Positions 24,838 to 32,154 of a stretch of DNA of 32,154 nucleotides are shown here, one piece after another (within the stretch, counting starts at the first letter, position 1; each line of letters opens with the position of its first letter). Under the pieces are notes generated by a model. That model had not been told where the DNA came from and did no database searches. It saw nothing but the letters and a program-made list of their open reading frames with translations. The DNA comes from an uncultured Silvanigrella sp. Its GTDB lineage: Bacteria; Bdellovibrionota_B; Oligoflexia; Silvanigrellales; Silvanigrellaceae. Both the position numbers and the translations under genes were made by a program. The DNA lies in assembly GCA_903933385.1 (NCBI GenBank), contig CAIZJW010000296.1, positions 1 to 32,154 on the forward strand, read 5' to 3'.

Positions 24838-25380
24838 ATGATCGATCTTGGCAAAGTCGAAAAGTTGATGGCGCTGATGGCTCAGTACGGTGTTGATGTC
24901 GTGCAGGCAGAAACCGGTCCAGAGAAAATCGCTTTGGCCAAAAATGCGAGCGCACTCTCTGCACTTTCGACACTTTCGAACACAGGGAACATGGAGGCGC
25001 TGACAGCGTCACGCACGAATGCGTCTTCGGCTATGTCAGCGGTTTCGGCTTCCGTTTCTTCAACGCCAGCTGCACCGTCGGTTTCTGTGAACGCAGCGCC
25101 CCCGGCAGCAGCTCCTGCTCCTGCAAGTAAGCCAGTTCCAGAAGGCACAACGATTAGCAGCCCCTTTGTCGGAACGTTCTATCGTTCGCCATCGCCTGAT
25201 TCGCCGATGTTTGTAGAGATCGGGACGCGGGTTAAAAAGGGTCAAACGCTTTGCATCGTAGAAGCCATGAAGCTCATGAATGAAATTGAAAGCGAAGTAG
25301 ACGGCGAAGTTGTTGGCATACTCGTTGAGAACGCCAAGCCTGTTGAATTCGGGACACCTTTGTTCGTTATCCGCTCCTGA
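24838..25380 (+). CDS. accB: biotin carboxyl carrier protein of acetyl-CoA carboxylase
   Basis: This 180-residue carrier brings CO2 on biotin from AccC to the carboxyltransferase, making malonyl-CoA for fatty-acid synthesis. The N-terminal helical segment ([12 protein letters not shown]) is followed by an Ala/Ser/Pro-rich flexible linker (about 35-103). The biotinyl domain follows, with EAMKLMNE carrying Lys145 as the biotin attachment site and the protruding thumb sequence [16 protein letters not shown] just before. GAGGGAGAG precedes the ATG. The gene is 26 bp upstream of accC, the usual two-gene unit. Confidence 0.96.
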   Translation: MIDLGKVEKLMALMAQYGVDVVQAETGPEKIALAKNASALSALSTLSNTGNMEALTASRTNASSAMSAVSASVSSTPAAPSVSVNAAPPAAAPAPASKPVPEGTTISSPFVGTFYRSPSPDSPMFVEIGTRVKKGQTLCIVEAMKLMNEIESEVDGEVVGILVENAKPVEFGTPLFVIRS

Positions 25381-25406
25381 CCGTCAAGGATCGATACGGG
25401 GGAATC

Positions 25407-26759
25407 ATGAAGAAGATACTTATTGCCAACCGCGGCGAAATTGCGGTTCGTATCATCAGAGCCTGCCGTGAGTTGGGGATGAAGACAGTTGCTGTTTATT
25501 CCCAAGCCGACAAACACAGCCTGCACGCGAAACTTGCGGATGAGGCTATTTGTATCGGTCCTGCGGAAAGCAAAAAGAGCTACCTGAGCATTCCCGCAAT
25601 CATGGCTGCTGCCGAGATCAGCGGCGCCGATGCAATCCATCCAGGTTATGGCTTTTTGTCTGAAAACGCAGCGTTTGCCGATGTTTGTCGGAAATGTGAA
25701 ATTACGTTCATAGGTCCAACTCCTGAGCAAATGCGTGATTTGGGCGAAAAAGTTGCTGCACGTGCAGTTGCACGCCGTGCTGGTTTGCCATTTTTACCTG
25801 GCTCGAACGGTGCGTTGCCTGATTCAGAAACTGCGCGTCGCACGGCACGCGAAATTGGCTATCCCGTTATTCTGAAAGCGAGTGGCGGTGGTGGCGGTCG
25901 AGGAATGAAAATCGTTTACAACGATGCCGAACTCGAAAAAGCATATTTGAATTGTCGCACTGAAGCTGCCGCTGCATTTGGCAACTCTGAAGTCTACTTA
26001 GAAAAGTATTTAGAGAACCCACGTCACGTTGAAATTCAGGTGCTGGCCGACAAACACGGAACCATTCTCCATTTGGGCGAACGTGATTGCAGCGTGCAGA
26101 GACGCCATCAGAAAGTGATTGAAGAGGCGCCTTGTCCTCACATCACTCCCGAATTGCGGGAAAAAGTTGGTGGTTATGCGTTGGCACTGGCGCGTGAAGT
26201 TGGCTATCACGGTGCTGGCACTGTTGAATTTCTCATGGACGACGACAAAAACGTCTACTTCATGGAAATGAATACTCGTATCCAGGTTGAACACCCCGTA
26301 ACGGAACAAGTCACAGGAATTGACCTTTTGCAGTGGCAGATTCGCGTCGCATTTGGCGAGAAACTTCCTTTCAGCCAGGACGACATAAAAATCAAAGGTC
26401 ACTCTATTGAATGTCGTATTAACGCCGAAGATCCGAAAACATTCGCACCATGGCCTGGCCTCATCAATAACTACAGTGTGCCGGGCGGATTTGGAGTTCG
26501 GGTTGATGGCTTTGCTTACCATGGCTACACTGTTGTTCCGCATTACGATTCACTTGTCGCAAAACTGATTGTTTATGCTGATACGCGTGAGCAAGCTCTT
26601 GCGAAAATGGAATCAGCGTTGCGTGAGTATATTATCGATGGCATCCGAACAAATATCCCATTTCATCTCGATGTTCTTGCACATCCTGAGTTTCGCAACA
26701 GTCGGCACTCGACACGCTTCCTTGAGCGAGCGGGTTTTGTGAAAAACAAAGGGTCGTAA
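25407..26759 (+). CDS. accC: biotin carboxylase subunit of acetyl-CoA carboxylase
   Basis: This 450-residue ATP-grasp enzyme carboxylates the biotin on AccB using bicarbonate and ATP. Visible blocks are ANRGEIAVRIIRACRE, the HPGYGFLSEN loop, the glycine-rich ATP lid GGGGRGM, RHVEIQV, RDCSVQRRHQK and EMNTRIQVEHPVTE with the catalytic Arg/Glu set. Length and motifs are those of a stand-alone bacterial AccC. The gene ends 21 bp before a strong bidirectional terminator, which closes the efp-accB-accC unit. Confidence 0.97.
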   Translation: MKKILIANRGEIAVRIIRACRELGMKTVAVYSQADKHSLHAKLADEAICIGPAESKKSYLSIPAIMAAAEISGADAIHPGYGFLSENAAFADVCRKCEITFIGPTPEQMRDLGEKVAARAVARRAGLPFLPGSNGALPDSETARRTAREIGYPVILKASGGGGGRGMKIVYNDAELEKAYLNCRTEAAAAFGNSEVYLEKYLENPRHVEIQVLADKHGTILHLGERDCSVQRRHQKVIEEAPCPHITPELREKVGGYALALAREVGYHGAGTVEFLMDDDKNVYFMEMNTRIQVEHPVTEQVTGIDLLQWQIRVAFGEKLPFSQDDIKIKGHSIECRINAEDPKTFAPWPGLINNYSVPGGFGVRVDGFAYHGYTVVPHYDSLVAKLIVYADTREQALAKMESALREYIIDGIRTNIPFHLDVLAHPEFRNSRHSTRFLERAGFVKNKGS

Positions 26760-26780
26760 GCTCAGTTGCTGCTGTCGGAT

Positions 26781-26810
26781 AAAAAAAAGACCCTCTTGGG
26801 TCTTTTTTTT
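26781..26810. terminator. bidirectional intrinsic terminator between accC and acpS
   Basis: A perfect 13-bp inverted repeat (AAAAAAAAGACCC / GGGTCTTTTTTTT) surrounds a four-base loop. Each strand shows a GC core followed by eight T residues, so it can stop both accC and the convergent acpS. Its right edge touches the acpS stop codon. Confidence 0.93.
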
Positions 26811-27234
26811 ATTGAGAAAGTTGAATCACGACCGTTGCAATCGCCATGTGAGCATCATGAGAAAGAGAAACATCCATCCCGGAACACACCCCGAGGCGTT
26901 GCAGCTGGGCTTGCGCTGCCTCTGATAAAATGAGTTTTGGACGGCCATTTTCTGCATTTTCAATCCAGGCATCCAGGGGCCCCATGCCTTCGGTGTAAAG
27001 GCCTGTTCCAAGAGCTTTGAAAAATGCCTCCTTGGCAGCAAAACGGGCGGCAAATGAAGAGGCTGGGTGAGTTTTCTTTTTACATTGCTCAATCTCGTTT
27101 GGGTGAAAAACTTTTTTGAGGAAACTTTCCCGCTCGATTGATTTTGCGATTCTTTCCACGGAAACCAGATCCGTTCCAATACGCACGGCTGAAGGGACAG
27201 GAAAACGTTCGGACGTATTCTGATTTTCATTCAT
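26809..27234 (-). CDS. acpS: holo-[acyl-carrier-protein] synthase
   Basis: This 141-residue enzyme attaches the 4'-phosphopantetheine arm of CoA to acyl carrier protein. Family motifs are RIGTDLVSVERI (metal-binding Asp) and FAARFAAKEAFFKALGTGL (metal-binding Glu and CoA-binding Lys); the C-terminal VSLSHDAHMAIATVV is also typical. The ORF-track start (TTG at 27306) would overlap hemH. The ATG at 27234 gives a usual length, with a modest N-terminal extension of about 17 residues over E. coli AcpS and only a distant GAGGG ribosome site. It lies 49 bp after hemH on the same strand and is probably co-transcribed. Its stop codon abuts the shared terminator. Confidence 0.92.
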   Translation of the reverse strand: MNENQNTSERFPVPSAVRIGTDLVSVERIAKSIERESFLKKVFHPNEIEQCKKKTHPASSFAARFAAKEAFFKALGTGLYTEGMGPLDAWIENAENGRPKLILSEAAQAQLQRLGVCSGMDVSLSHDAHMAIATVVIQLSQ

Positions 27235-27283
27235 GACTTTTGCTGCTGCCCTCTTCAACTGAATCTCGACCGCTTGGTTTTGA

Positions 27284-28513
27284 TTACGGTTTACTTTCGG
27301 AGTCAATCCTCACAAAAGATTTTCCGCGCTCCAAACCATTGCGCCCTGATAGATAGTAGTTAGCACACAGGCACCCTCCCGGTTGTGCGCTGCAGAAGGG
27401 GCCGGCAGCGCGGATGTTGAAGTCACGTAACAGCGGGGTGTCTGGACACTGGAGGAGGTCGGTTGCTGCGCGGATCACTTGCAAAGCGAGAAAATTGATG
27501 AAGTCAGGGTCGGTATCGAAGTTTTTAACGCGAGAGAACGTTTTGACCCCCTGTTTTTTCGCCATTTCTGCATATTCGAGATCAATCTCTACGAGTGTTT
27601 CAATGTGGTCTGAAACAAAAGCAACAGGCCAAACTAGCATGTGTTCTGTGCCTGATGAGCAGAGTTCTTCAATTGTCTTCTCTGTGGTTGGATCCATCCA
27701 GCGCACCGGACCAACAGCGCTCTGCCAGCAGAGTGTCCAGTGAATACCTTCGTGGAGGCCGAGTCGCCTCGTAACCTCCTGAGCAGTGCGCCTGATTTGC
27801 ATCGGGTAGGGATCTCCGTCAGCAACGTAACTGAGCGGTAGGTTGTGGGCGCTGATAAGAAGGTGTTTTCGTCCCTCAGGAAGGGCTTGCCAGCTCTCTT
27901 TGACACGGGATGTCCATAACTCTAAGAAATTAGGATCATCACCATAACTTGCGAAAGAGCGGATACGGATTGAGCCAAGCGAACTATTTGAATTTTGCTC
28001 TAACCCAATCTCACGCAGGCTCGTTCCGGTGGTGGCGCGTGCACAGTGCGGATATTGAGAGAGAAGCCAGAGTTCATCAATCTGGTTGGTTGCGCATTGC
28101 TGCAATACCGTTTTCGCGCGAGGCTCGCTGTAGCGAAACAACGGAATAACACCTGCAAGGCTGAACGGATTCGGGCTTTCATACTGCGATTTGGAGCTAA
28201 AAAGATTTAACCCCTGAGGATTTGCAAAGATAGCAGCTTGGAGCTTTTCCGAAACTCCTCGAGTGATCGGAAGTTGGGGTGAGCCTCCACCCATGTGCTG
28301 GTAGCGAGTTTTTACTTCTTCGAGTCTTTTGTTGATGATTTTGCTCGCAACGAAATTTTGCAGCAGCCCGCCGAGGGGAATATCGAGGAGGTCGGGGTCG
28401 TTGAAGAGTGCACGCAAAAAAGGTTCGACCTCGTCCTGACCGGCGGGGCCACCCATATTGTAAAGAGCAATCATGACGCGTTTTTGAGTATTCATGCTTT
28501 TTTGACTTTTCAC
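27284..28513 (-). CDS. hemH: ferrochelatase
   Basis: This 409-residue enzyme inserts Fe(II) into protoporphyrin IX, the last step of protoheme synthesis. Motifs are IALYNMGGP at the N-terminus, the catalytic-His block ISAHNLPLSYVADGDPY (the usual SAHGLP with Asn for Gly), and CWQSAVGPVRWMDP. The protein is longer than compact ferrochelatases (about 310-350). Its extended C-terminus has Cys356, Cys374, Cys381 and Cys383 close together, with CSAQPGGCLC at its core. This recalls the [2Fe-2S]-binding tail of some bacterial and animal ferrochelatases, though the spacing needs checking. The GTG start has GGAG seven bases upstream; an ATG six codons later is the alternative. It is divergent from clpP. 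Confidence 0.92.
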   Translation of the reverse strand: MKSQKSMNTQKRVMIALYNMGGPAGQDEVEPFLRALFNDPDLLDIPLGGLLQNFVASKIINKRLEEVKTRYQHMGGGSPQLPITRGVSEKLQAAIFANPQGLNLFSSKSQYESPNPFSLAGVIPLFRYSEPRAKTVLQQCATNQIDELWLLSQYPHCARATTGTSLREIGLEQNSNSSLGSIRIRSFASYGDDPNFLELWTSRVKESWQALPEGRKHLLISAHNLPLSYVADGDPYPMQIRRTAQEVTRRLGLHEGIHWTLCWQSAVGPVRWMDPTTEKTIEELCSSGTEHMLVWPVAFVSDHIETLVEIDLEYAEMAKKQGVKTFSRVKNFDTDPDFINFLALQVIRAATDLLQCPDTPLLRDFNIRAAGPFCSAQPGGCLCANYYLSGRNGLERGKSFVRIDSESKP

Positions 28514-28698
28514 ACTCTCACTCCTGTGGTCAATGGTCGTCTCCGGTACAAATGTGCCTATGGCATATCCTGACGCAATGACAAGTCTTTGTTGTGTTGA
28601 GAGTGCACAAAGGTCGTTGCTGCCTCGAGCTGGGGTGCGTATAGTGAGGTGTGCGGTTTGTTACGTTTGATACTCTCCCCCGCGCATCGGAGAAGCCC

Positions 28699-29283
28699 AT
28701 GCCAAAGATTGAAGAATTGTCTGAGCTGCTTGAAGGCAACACAACTAAGCATTTGTTCCAACAACGAATTATGGTGCTCAGTGAGTCCATCAATGCAGCT
28801 GTTGCCAAGCGCACCATTGAATCCTTGTTGGCTTTGGAAGCCGCGGATCCACAAAAAGACATCTGGATGTTCATCAATAGCCCTGGTGGGGAAGTGAACT
28901 CTGGTTTTGCGATCTACGACACAATGCGTTTTATTCGTCCGAATGTGAAATGTGTTGTCTCGGGTCTTTGTGCATCGATTGCAACTGTTATTCTTTTGGG
29001 AGCTGACAAAGCTCACCGCTATTCGATGCCTAACAGTCGAATTCTCATTCACCAACCTCTCATTGGTGGAACAGTTCAAGGGCAAGCTACAGATATCGAC
29101 ATTACGGCCCGTGAAATTCTCAAAACTCGTGAGAAACTGGTTGACCTCTACAACAAGGAAACTGGGCAGTCTCTTGAGCGCCTGAGAAAAGACGTTGAGC
29201 GTGACTACTGGATGAGCTCACAAGAAGCCATGGAATATGGTTTGATTTCGAGGGTCATCAACGGTTGGGGCGAGGTACGCTAA
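28699..29283 (+). CDS. clpP: ATP-dependent Clp protease proteolytic subunit
   Basis: This 194-residue serine peptidase forms the barrel chamber of the Clp protease. The triad is Ser93 in GLCASIATV, His118 in RILIHQPL and Asp169 in DVERDYW. The oxyanion strand INSPGGEVNSG is intact. The loop after the catalytic His reads HQPLIGGTVQGQATD, two residues longer than in E. coli or B. subtilis ClpP, so it may be a second-type ClpP paralogue. No clpX or tig neighbour is present, unlike the usual clpP locus. The ATG at 28699 has GGAG about seven bases upstream; the ORF-track extension of 16 codons is discarded. Its last 26 bp overlap the convergent hemY gene, and its terminator lies inside hemY. Confidence 0.95.
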   Translation: MPKIEELSELLEGNTTKHLFQQRIMVLSESINAAVAKRTIESLLALEAADPQKDIWMFINSPGGEVNSGFAIYDTMRFIRPNVKCVVSGLCASIATVILLGADKAHRYSMPNSRILIHQPLIGGTVQGQATDIDITAREILKTREKLVDLYNKETGQSLERLRKDVERDYWMSSQEAMEYGLISRVINGWGEVR

Positions 29284-30766
29284 GCCACGCTTCAAAAGCC
29301 TCTTCAGCACTGAGTAGGGCGTCGGCAACACCGACGCCCTTTTTGTATATTCCGGCAAACCGCAATTCTGGAAAATGTGCCTCGAGCCGCCAGAGAGAGT
29401 TCATGCGCGCGTCGTGTTCGTGATCAGCAATACCGATGGCTCTTGGCCAGCGAACGATTTCTATTTCACTCACTGACTCGTGATTCGTGAGTAAGTCGAG
29501 TGTTTTAAGTTGTTGCAGGCAATAAGTTTTAAGACTCTCATCACTCCATGAGATCATCTCAGGATTGCGATCTCCAGCGAGCAGAATACGGTATGAAAAT
29601 AAGTTTGCAGGGACGTGCTGTGGATAGATAGAGTGAACAAAAAGAACTCCGAGCAACCCGCTCGACTCCCGACGCGCGAGCACACCGAATCCATCGCGTG
29701 TGGCGGGATCGCGCTGCCCGCTCACGTTCACAACAATGAGGTGATGGGTTGGGGTGTTTTGTAGATTTTTCCATTCGAGCTCAGCATCTTTGTTTGCGAA
29801 AACGAGATTAGGTGTGCTCCAGGGGGAAGTTGTCCAAAAAATGCTATCGAAACTGTCATCTTCTTTTTCATTGATGATCAGCTTTCCCGCAGTGTCGAGC
29901 TCGATTTTTTGCACGGGAGAATTGACTCGAATGGTTATCAAAGAGGCTGATTCTTTGAGTTTATCGCTCATTTTTTCGATCAAAGTTTGCATTCCATTGG
30001 GAAAACTCAGTAAACCCCTCGGCCAAGAATAACGCAAAGAAGATTCGACGGTCTGTTTTTTAAGAAGTTTGGCAATGAAGGAGAAGAAAGCGAACCGCAG
30101 CAAACTTCCATGAGCTACATCAATTTGGGAGAGGCGTGGGAAAGCATGTCGAGCGAGTAGTTTTTGCGCACCGCCGCCCCAAATTCCAGTCGCGAAGGGA
30201 AGCAAAAAGTTCTCGGCGCAGGCCCGTCCGAAATGGCGTTTGAAAAAATCATACAGATTTTCATCGGGGTTTGGTGGAGTATTTTGTCGTGAACGAAACA
30301 ATTCAGCGATCAATCGGAGAATCTGTAGGGGACTCAGAAGCCTATTTTTCCAAAGGGAAAAAGGGTTTGCAGAGAGGGGAGCAATCCGACCTGAAGGAGC
30401 AATCACGTAGCGAGTCGCATGTTGCTTCTGTGTTGGAGGGGTAATGACATCCTTTGGCTGCAGGCCAATGTCCTCAAGTGCCCTTAAAAAAATGGTTCTA
30501 CTCGATAAAACACCCTGGGCTCCCGACTCTACAAGAAGCCCTGATGAGTTTTTGCGTGTCTGAAGAAATCCTCCGACCTCACTTCTCTTTTCGAAAATCA
30601 CGACTTCAACCGGGCGCTGGACCATTCCATTTTCGTTTAGTTTCTTGAACAACAAGGCGATCCGCAGGCCGGTGCAGCCAGCCCCGACAACAGCAACCCG
30701 AATTGGTTTGTTGGTTTCAAAGTGAGAGTTTTCTGAGGAACAAAAGGACTTTGGTTGTGAGAGCAT
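29258..30766 (-). CDS. hemY: oxygen-dependent protoporphyrinogen oxidase (HemY type)
   Basis: This FAD enzyme of about 502 residues oxidises protoporphyrinogen IX to protoporphyrin IX, the step before HemH. Features are the N-terminal dinucleotide fold VAVVGAGCTGL with FEKRSEVGG about 35 residues later, an ESGAQGV block, and the central FLLPFATGIWGG. The C-terminal FAD-contact motif is KKGVGVADAL, matching the family GxGxxD element. Two ATG starts are possible. The one at 30766 has AGGAG 12 bases upstream, and 30814 adds 16 residues with no good ribosome site; both precede the domain. A long N-terminal lead of about 20 residues before the fold remains. Its 3' end overlaps clpP and contains the clpP terminator. 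Confidence 0.9.
   Translation of the reverse strand: MLSQPKSFCSSENSHFETNKPIRVAVVGAGCTGLRIALLFKKLNENGMVQRPVEVVIFEKRSEVGGFLQTRKNSSGLLVESGAQGVLSSRTIFLRALEDIGLQPKDVITPPTQKQHATRYVIAPSGRIAPLSANPFSLWKNRLLSPLQILRLIAELFRSRQNTPPNPDENLYDFFKRHFGRACAENFLLPFATGIWGGGAQKLLARHAFPRLSQIDVAHGSLLRFAFFSFIAKLLKKQTVESSLRYSWPRGLLSFPNGMQTLIEKMSDKLKESASLITIRVNSPVQKIELDTAGKLIINEKEDDSFDSIFWTTSPWSTPNLVFANKDAELEWKNLQNTPTHHLIVVNVSGQRDPATRDGFGVLARRESSGLLGVLFVHSIYPQHVPANLFSYRILLAGDRNPEMISWSDESLKTYCLQQLKTLDLLTNHESVSEIEIVRWPRAIGIADHEHDARMNSLWRLEAHFPELRFAGIYKKGVGVADALLSAEEAFEAWLSVPRPNR
29316..29344 (+). terminator. intrinsic terminator of clpP embedded in hemY
   Basis: AGGGCGTCGG and CCGACGCCCT form a perfect ten-pair stem around a five-base loop, followed immediately by more T residues (29340-29344). 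It starts 33 bases after the clpP stop. On the other strand the same bases encode the C-terminal GVGVADAL block of HemY. Confidence 0.9.
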
Positions 30767-30884
30767 AAAAGATAGGCGCTCCTGCGCAGGGAGGTGAATT
30801 CTTGGGCCCTGCATCTGTTTCTTTCACAAATTCATTGTGTATCATGATTCGCGAACTGTTTTCCATGCAACGAAGGTCAGTCAA

Positions 30885-32154
30885 ATGATGGCACCAGCAA
30901 ACGACGCTCGCTCGGCTCACGAAGATTTCTTTGAAAAACGCCTGTCCGTGCTCGAGAGGGCTCAACGCCGTGTGATGCAGCGGCTTTCTTTTTGGTCGCG
31001 CAGAGAGGAACGCTTCGCATTGGCGAGGCTACTCACAGCCGCTCTCTTGGTCATGGTCCTGGCTGGGTTTTACCGACGCCTCGATGCATCCCAGGTTTTT
31101 TTGGGTTGGTTAGGTTTTTTGATCTTGTTCTTTTTTCTTGGAAGCATTCATGCTCGACTCAAGCGAATTAGAGCTCGTTGTGAAGGTGTTGCGGGTGTTT
31201 TTGCCGCAGAAGTTTTGCGTGTGAGCCGCGATTGGGAGAGTTTACGCAATTCGCGTTCACCAGAACGCGGGCAGCTTTGGCAAAACTCGATGCAAACTGA
31301 GAACGAGCATCCCTATCGCAGTGACTTGGATCTCACTGGGATTGTCCCGTTGTGGCTTGATACATGCACCCTCGCTGAAGGCTCTGCGACTCTCGCACGA
31401 GAACTACTCACTCGTGGAACTGAGCCTCTCAGTGAGCCTGATCTCCTGTCTCGCAGGGAAACGGTAGAAACTCTTGCGGCGCAGAGCAAAGCTTTGCGGC
31501 GTTGGGAGTCGTTCAGAATGGGGCCCTGGGCAAAGGAGTTGGATCGAGTCAGTGATAAAGCCTCGTCTACCGAGGAATCTCCAGAGGGCGCGGATAGGAG
31601 TCCGCAAGAGCGGGAACGGGAGCGTTTATTTCAGCGTTCGCTGCTTGAAATTTTTCTCTGGGGTTTTGTTTTTGCTCAGCTCACATTTTGGTTTATTTTT
31701 GTTCTTCCGGCACTTTTGAAGTTTCTTGAGACGGCCGACGCCACCGTTCTCACCCAACCATCGACCTTGTTTTTTCTCCTTTTGGTGCTGGGGGCATTGT
31801 TTTGGGAGGCTTGGCGGCGCAAGGTACAAATGTCTACAGGCTCCTTGGGCCTTCGGGAGCTCAAGGTTCTCGCGGCACTTGAAGACGTTGCGCGATGCCT
31901 CCCAGGAGACAAAAGCAGAAGGGCAATTGTGCCTGTTTCAGCGGGTCGACGTTTCCGTTTTTTGCGGACAACATTTGAGCTCGGTGAAGTCAGACGCAAT
32001 CCAATTGTTTGGCTCATTCTCAACATTCTGCTGCCCTTTGATGCTCTTTCCTTTGCTGTGACATTGTTGGCACACAGGCTCATAGACGGACGATTTGAGC
32101 AGTGGTGGAGTGATGTCGTGGCATTCGACTTTCACGCAGCGCTCGCTCGAGTGA
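30885..32154 (+). CDS. membrane-associated MutS-family protein, 3' end outside the window
   Basis: This is an open frame of 423 codons running off the right edge, so the ORF track omits it. ATG at 30885 or 30888, with AAGG eight bases upstream. Two hydrophobic segments lie at about residues 47-90, and two more pairs near 250-310 and 365-390. Between them, DLDLTGIVPLWLDTCTLAEG and EPDLLSRRETVETL match the core helical and lever region of MutS-like proteins. The late NPIVWLILNILLPFD segment recalls the transmembrane MutS-related family found in several phyla. The expected C-terminal ABC-type ATPase (Walker A in the MutS style) would lie beyond the window. These proteins are annotated as mismatch repair by similarity, but membrane segments make a classical MutS role doubtful. 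It is divergent from hemY. Confidence 0.72.
   Translation, partial: MMAPANDARSAHEDFFEKRLSVLERAQRRVMQRLSFWSRREERFALARLLTAALLVMVLAGFYRRLDASQVFLGWLGFLILFFFLGSIHARLKRIRARCEGVAGVFAAEVLRVSRDWESLRNSRSPERGQLWQNSMQTENEHPYRSDLDLTGIVPLWLDTCTLAEGSATLARELLTRGTEPLSEPDLLSRRETVETLAAQSKALRRWESFRMGPWAKELDRVSDKASSTEESPEGADRSPQERERERLFQRSLLEIFLWGFVFAQLTFWFIFVLPALLKFLETADATVLTQPSTLFFLLLVLGALFWEAWRRKVQMSTGSLGLRELKVLAALEDVARCLPGDKSRRAIVPVSAGRRFRFLRTTFELGEVRRNPIVWLILNILLPFDALSFAVTLLAHRLIDGRFEQWWSDVVAFDFHAALARV

Noticed and set aside
25242-25730. 162-residue minus-strand ORF across accB/accC
   Set aside because: Antisense to two clear genes and to the biotinylation motif; no domain.
26010-26543. 177-residue minus-strand ORF opposite accC
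   Set aside because: It lies wholly antisense to a clear biotin carboxylase, has no family features and no ribosome site; it is a codon-bias shadow.
28558-29085. 175-residue minus-strand ORF opposite clpP
   Set aside because: Antisense to a gene with an intact catalytic triad; no recognisable protein features.
1-32154. CRISPR array, IS element, tRNA or rRNA genes
   Set aside because: No regularly spaced direct repeats, transposase motifs, terminal repeats, or tRNA/rRNA-like sequence were seen by eye.

Overview
The window reads as a densely coded chromosome segment of a Gram-negative, aerobically respiring bacterium with moderate GC content. Lipoproteins, signal peptides, predicted outer-membrane barrels, a 7TMR-DISM histidine kinase, a LolA-like periplasmic protein, a PotABCD importer and the efp-accB-accC order all fit a double-membrane proteobacterium-like organism. 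My best guess is the Bdellovibrionota/Oligoflexia or a neighbouring former delta-proteobacterial group. That placement is inference from gene style only, and no rRNA or tRNA gene is present to settle it.

Layout, left to right. 0.1-0.8 kb: a HEPN/MNT toxin-antitoxin pair on the minus strand. 1.1-3.5 kb: two plus-strand lipoproteins acting on cell-wall or polysaccharide substrates, a NodB-type deacetylase with an unusual Cys-rich C-terminal repeat and an M23/LytM endopeptidase. 3.5-6.1 kb: a membrane-anchored protein of unknown function and a GapN-like aldehyde dehydrogenase. 6.2-12.8 kb: the aat gene plus a divergent five-gene envelope transport cluster. This cluster has two FtsX/LolC-type permeases on the minus strand, and an outer-membrane barrel, a LolD/MacB-type ATPase and a LolA-like periplasmic protein on the plus strand. 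12.8-16.4 kb: a subtilase without a visible propeptide and an orphan 7TMR-DISM histidine kinase. 16.5-17.7 kb: a type II-like sulfide:quinone oxidoreductase. 17.9-24.1 kb: a minus-strand run made of a barrel-like protein, potA, potB, potC, potD and a degenerate SpoIIE-type phosphatase-like protein. 24.2-26.8 kb: efp, accB and accC, ending in a strong bidirectional terminator. 26.8-30.8 kb: acpS and hemH (minus), clpP (plus) and hemY (minus). 30.9 kb to the end: a membrane-associated MutS-family protein cut by the window edge.

How the genes work together. The best candidate for an under-described system is the divergent ABC cluster at 6.8-12.8 kb. Its five products could form one route from inner membrane to outer membrane for a lipid or lipoprotein, with the single ATPase driving a heterodimer of the two divergently encoded permeases. 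The pot run is a complete polyamine importer with two uncharacterised companions, one at each end. AccB, AccC and AcpS feed fatty-acid synthesis. HemY and HemH carry out the last two steps of heme synthesis, and ClpP lies between them. At the clpP/hemY junction the two genes overlap tail to tail, and the clpP intrinsic terminator lies inside the hemY coding sequence.

Most other lines of the ORF track are antisense or out-of-frame shadows of these genes. No CRISPR array, insertion sequence, tRNA or rRNA was seen.
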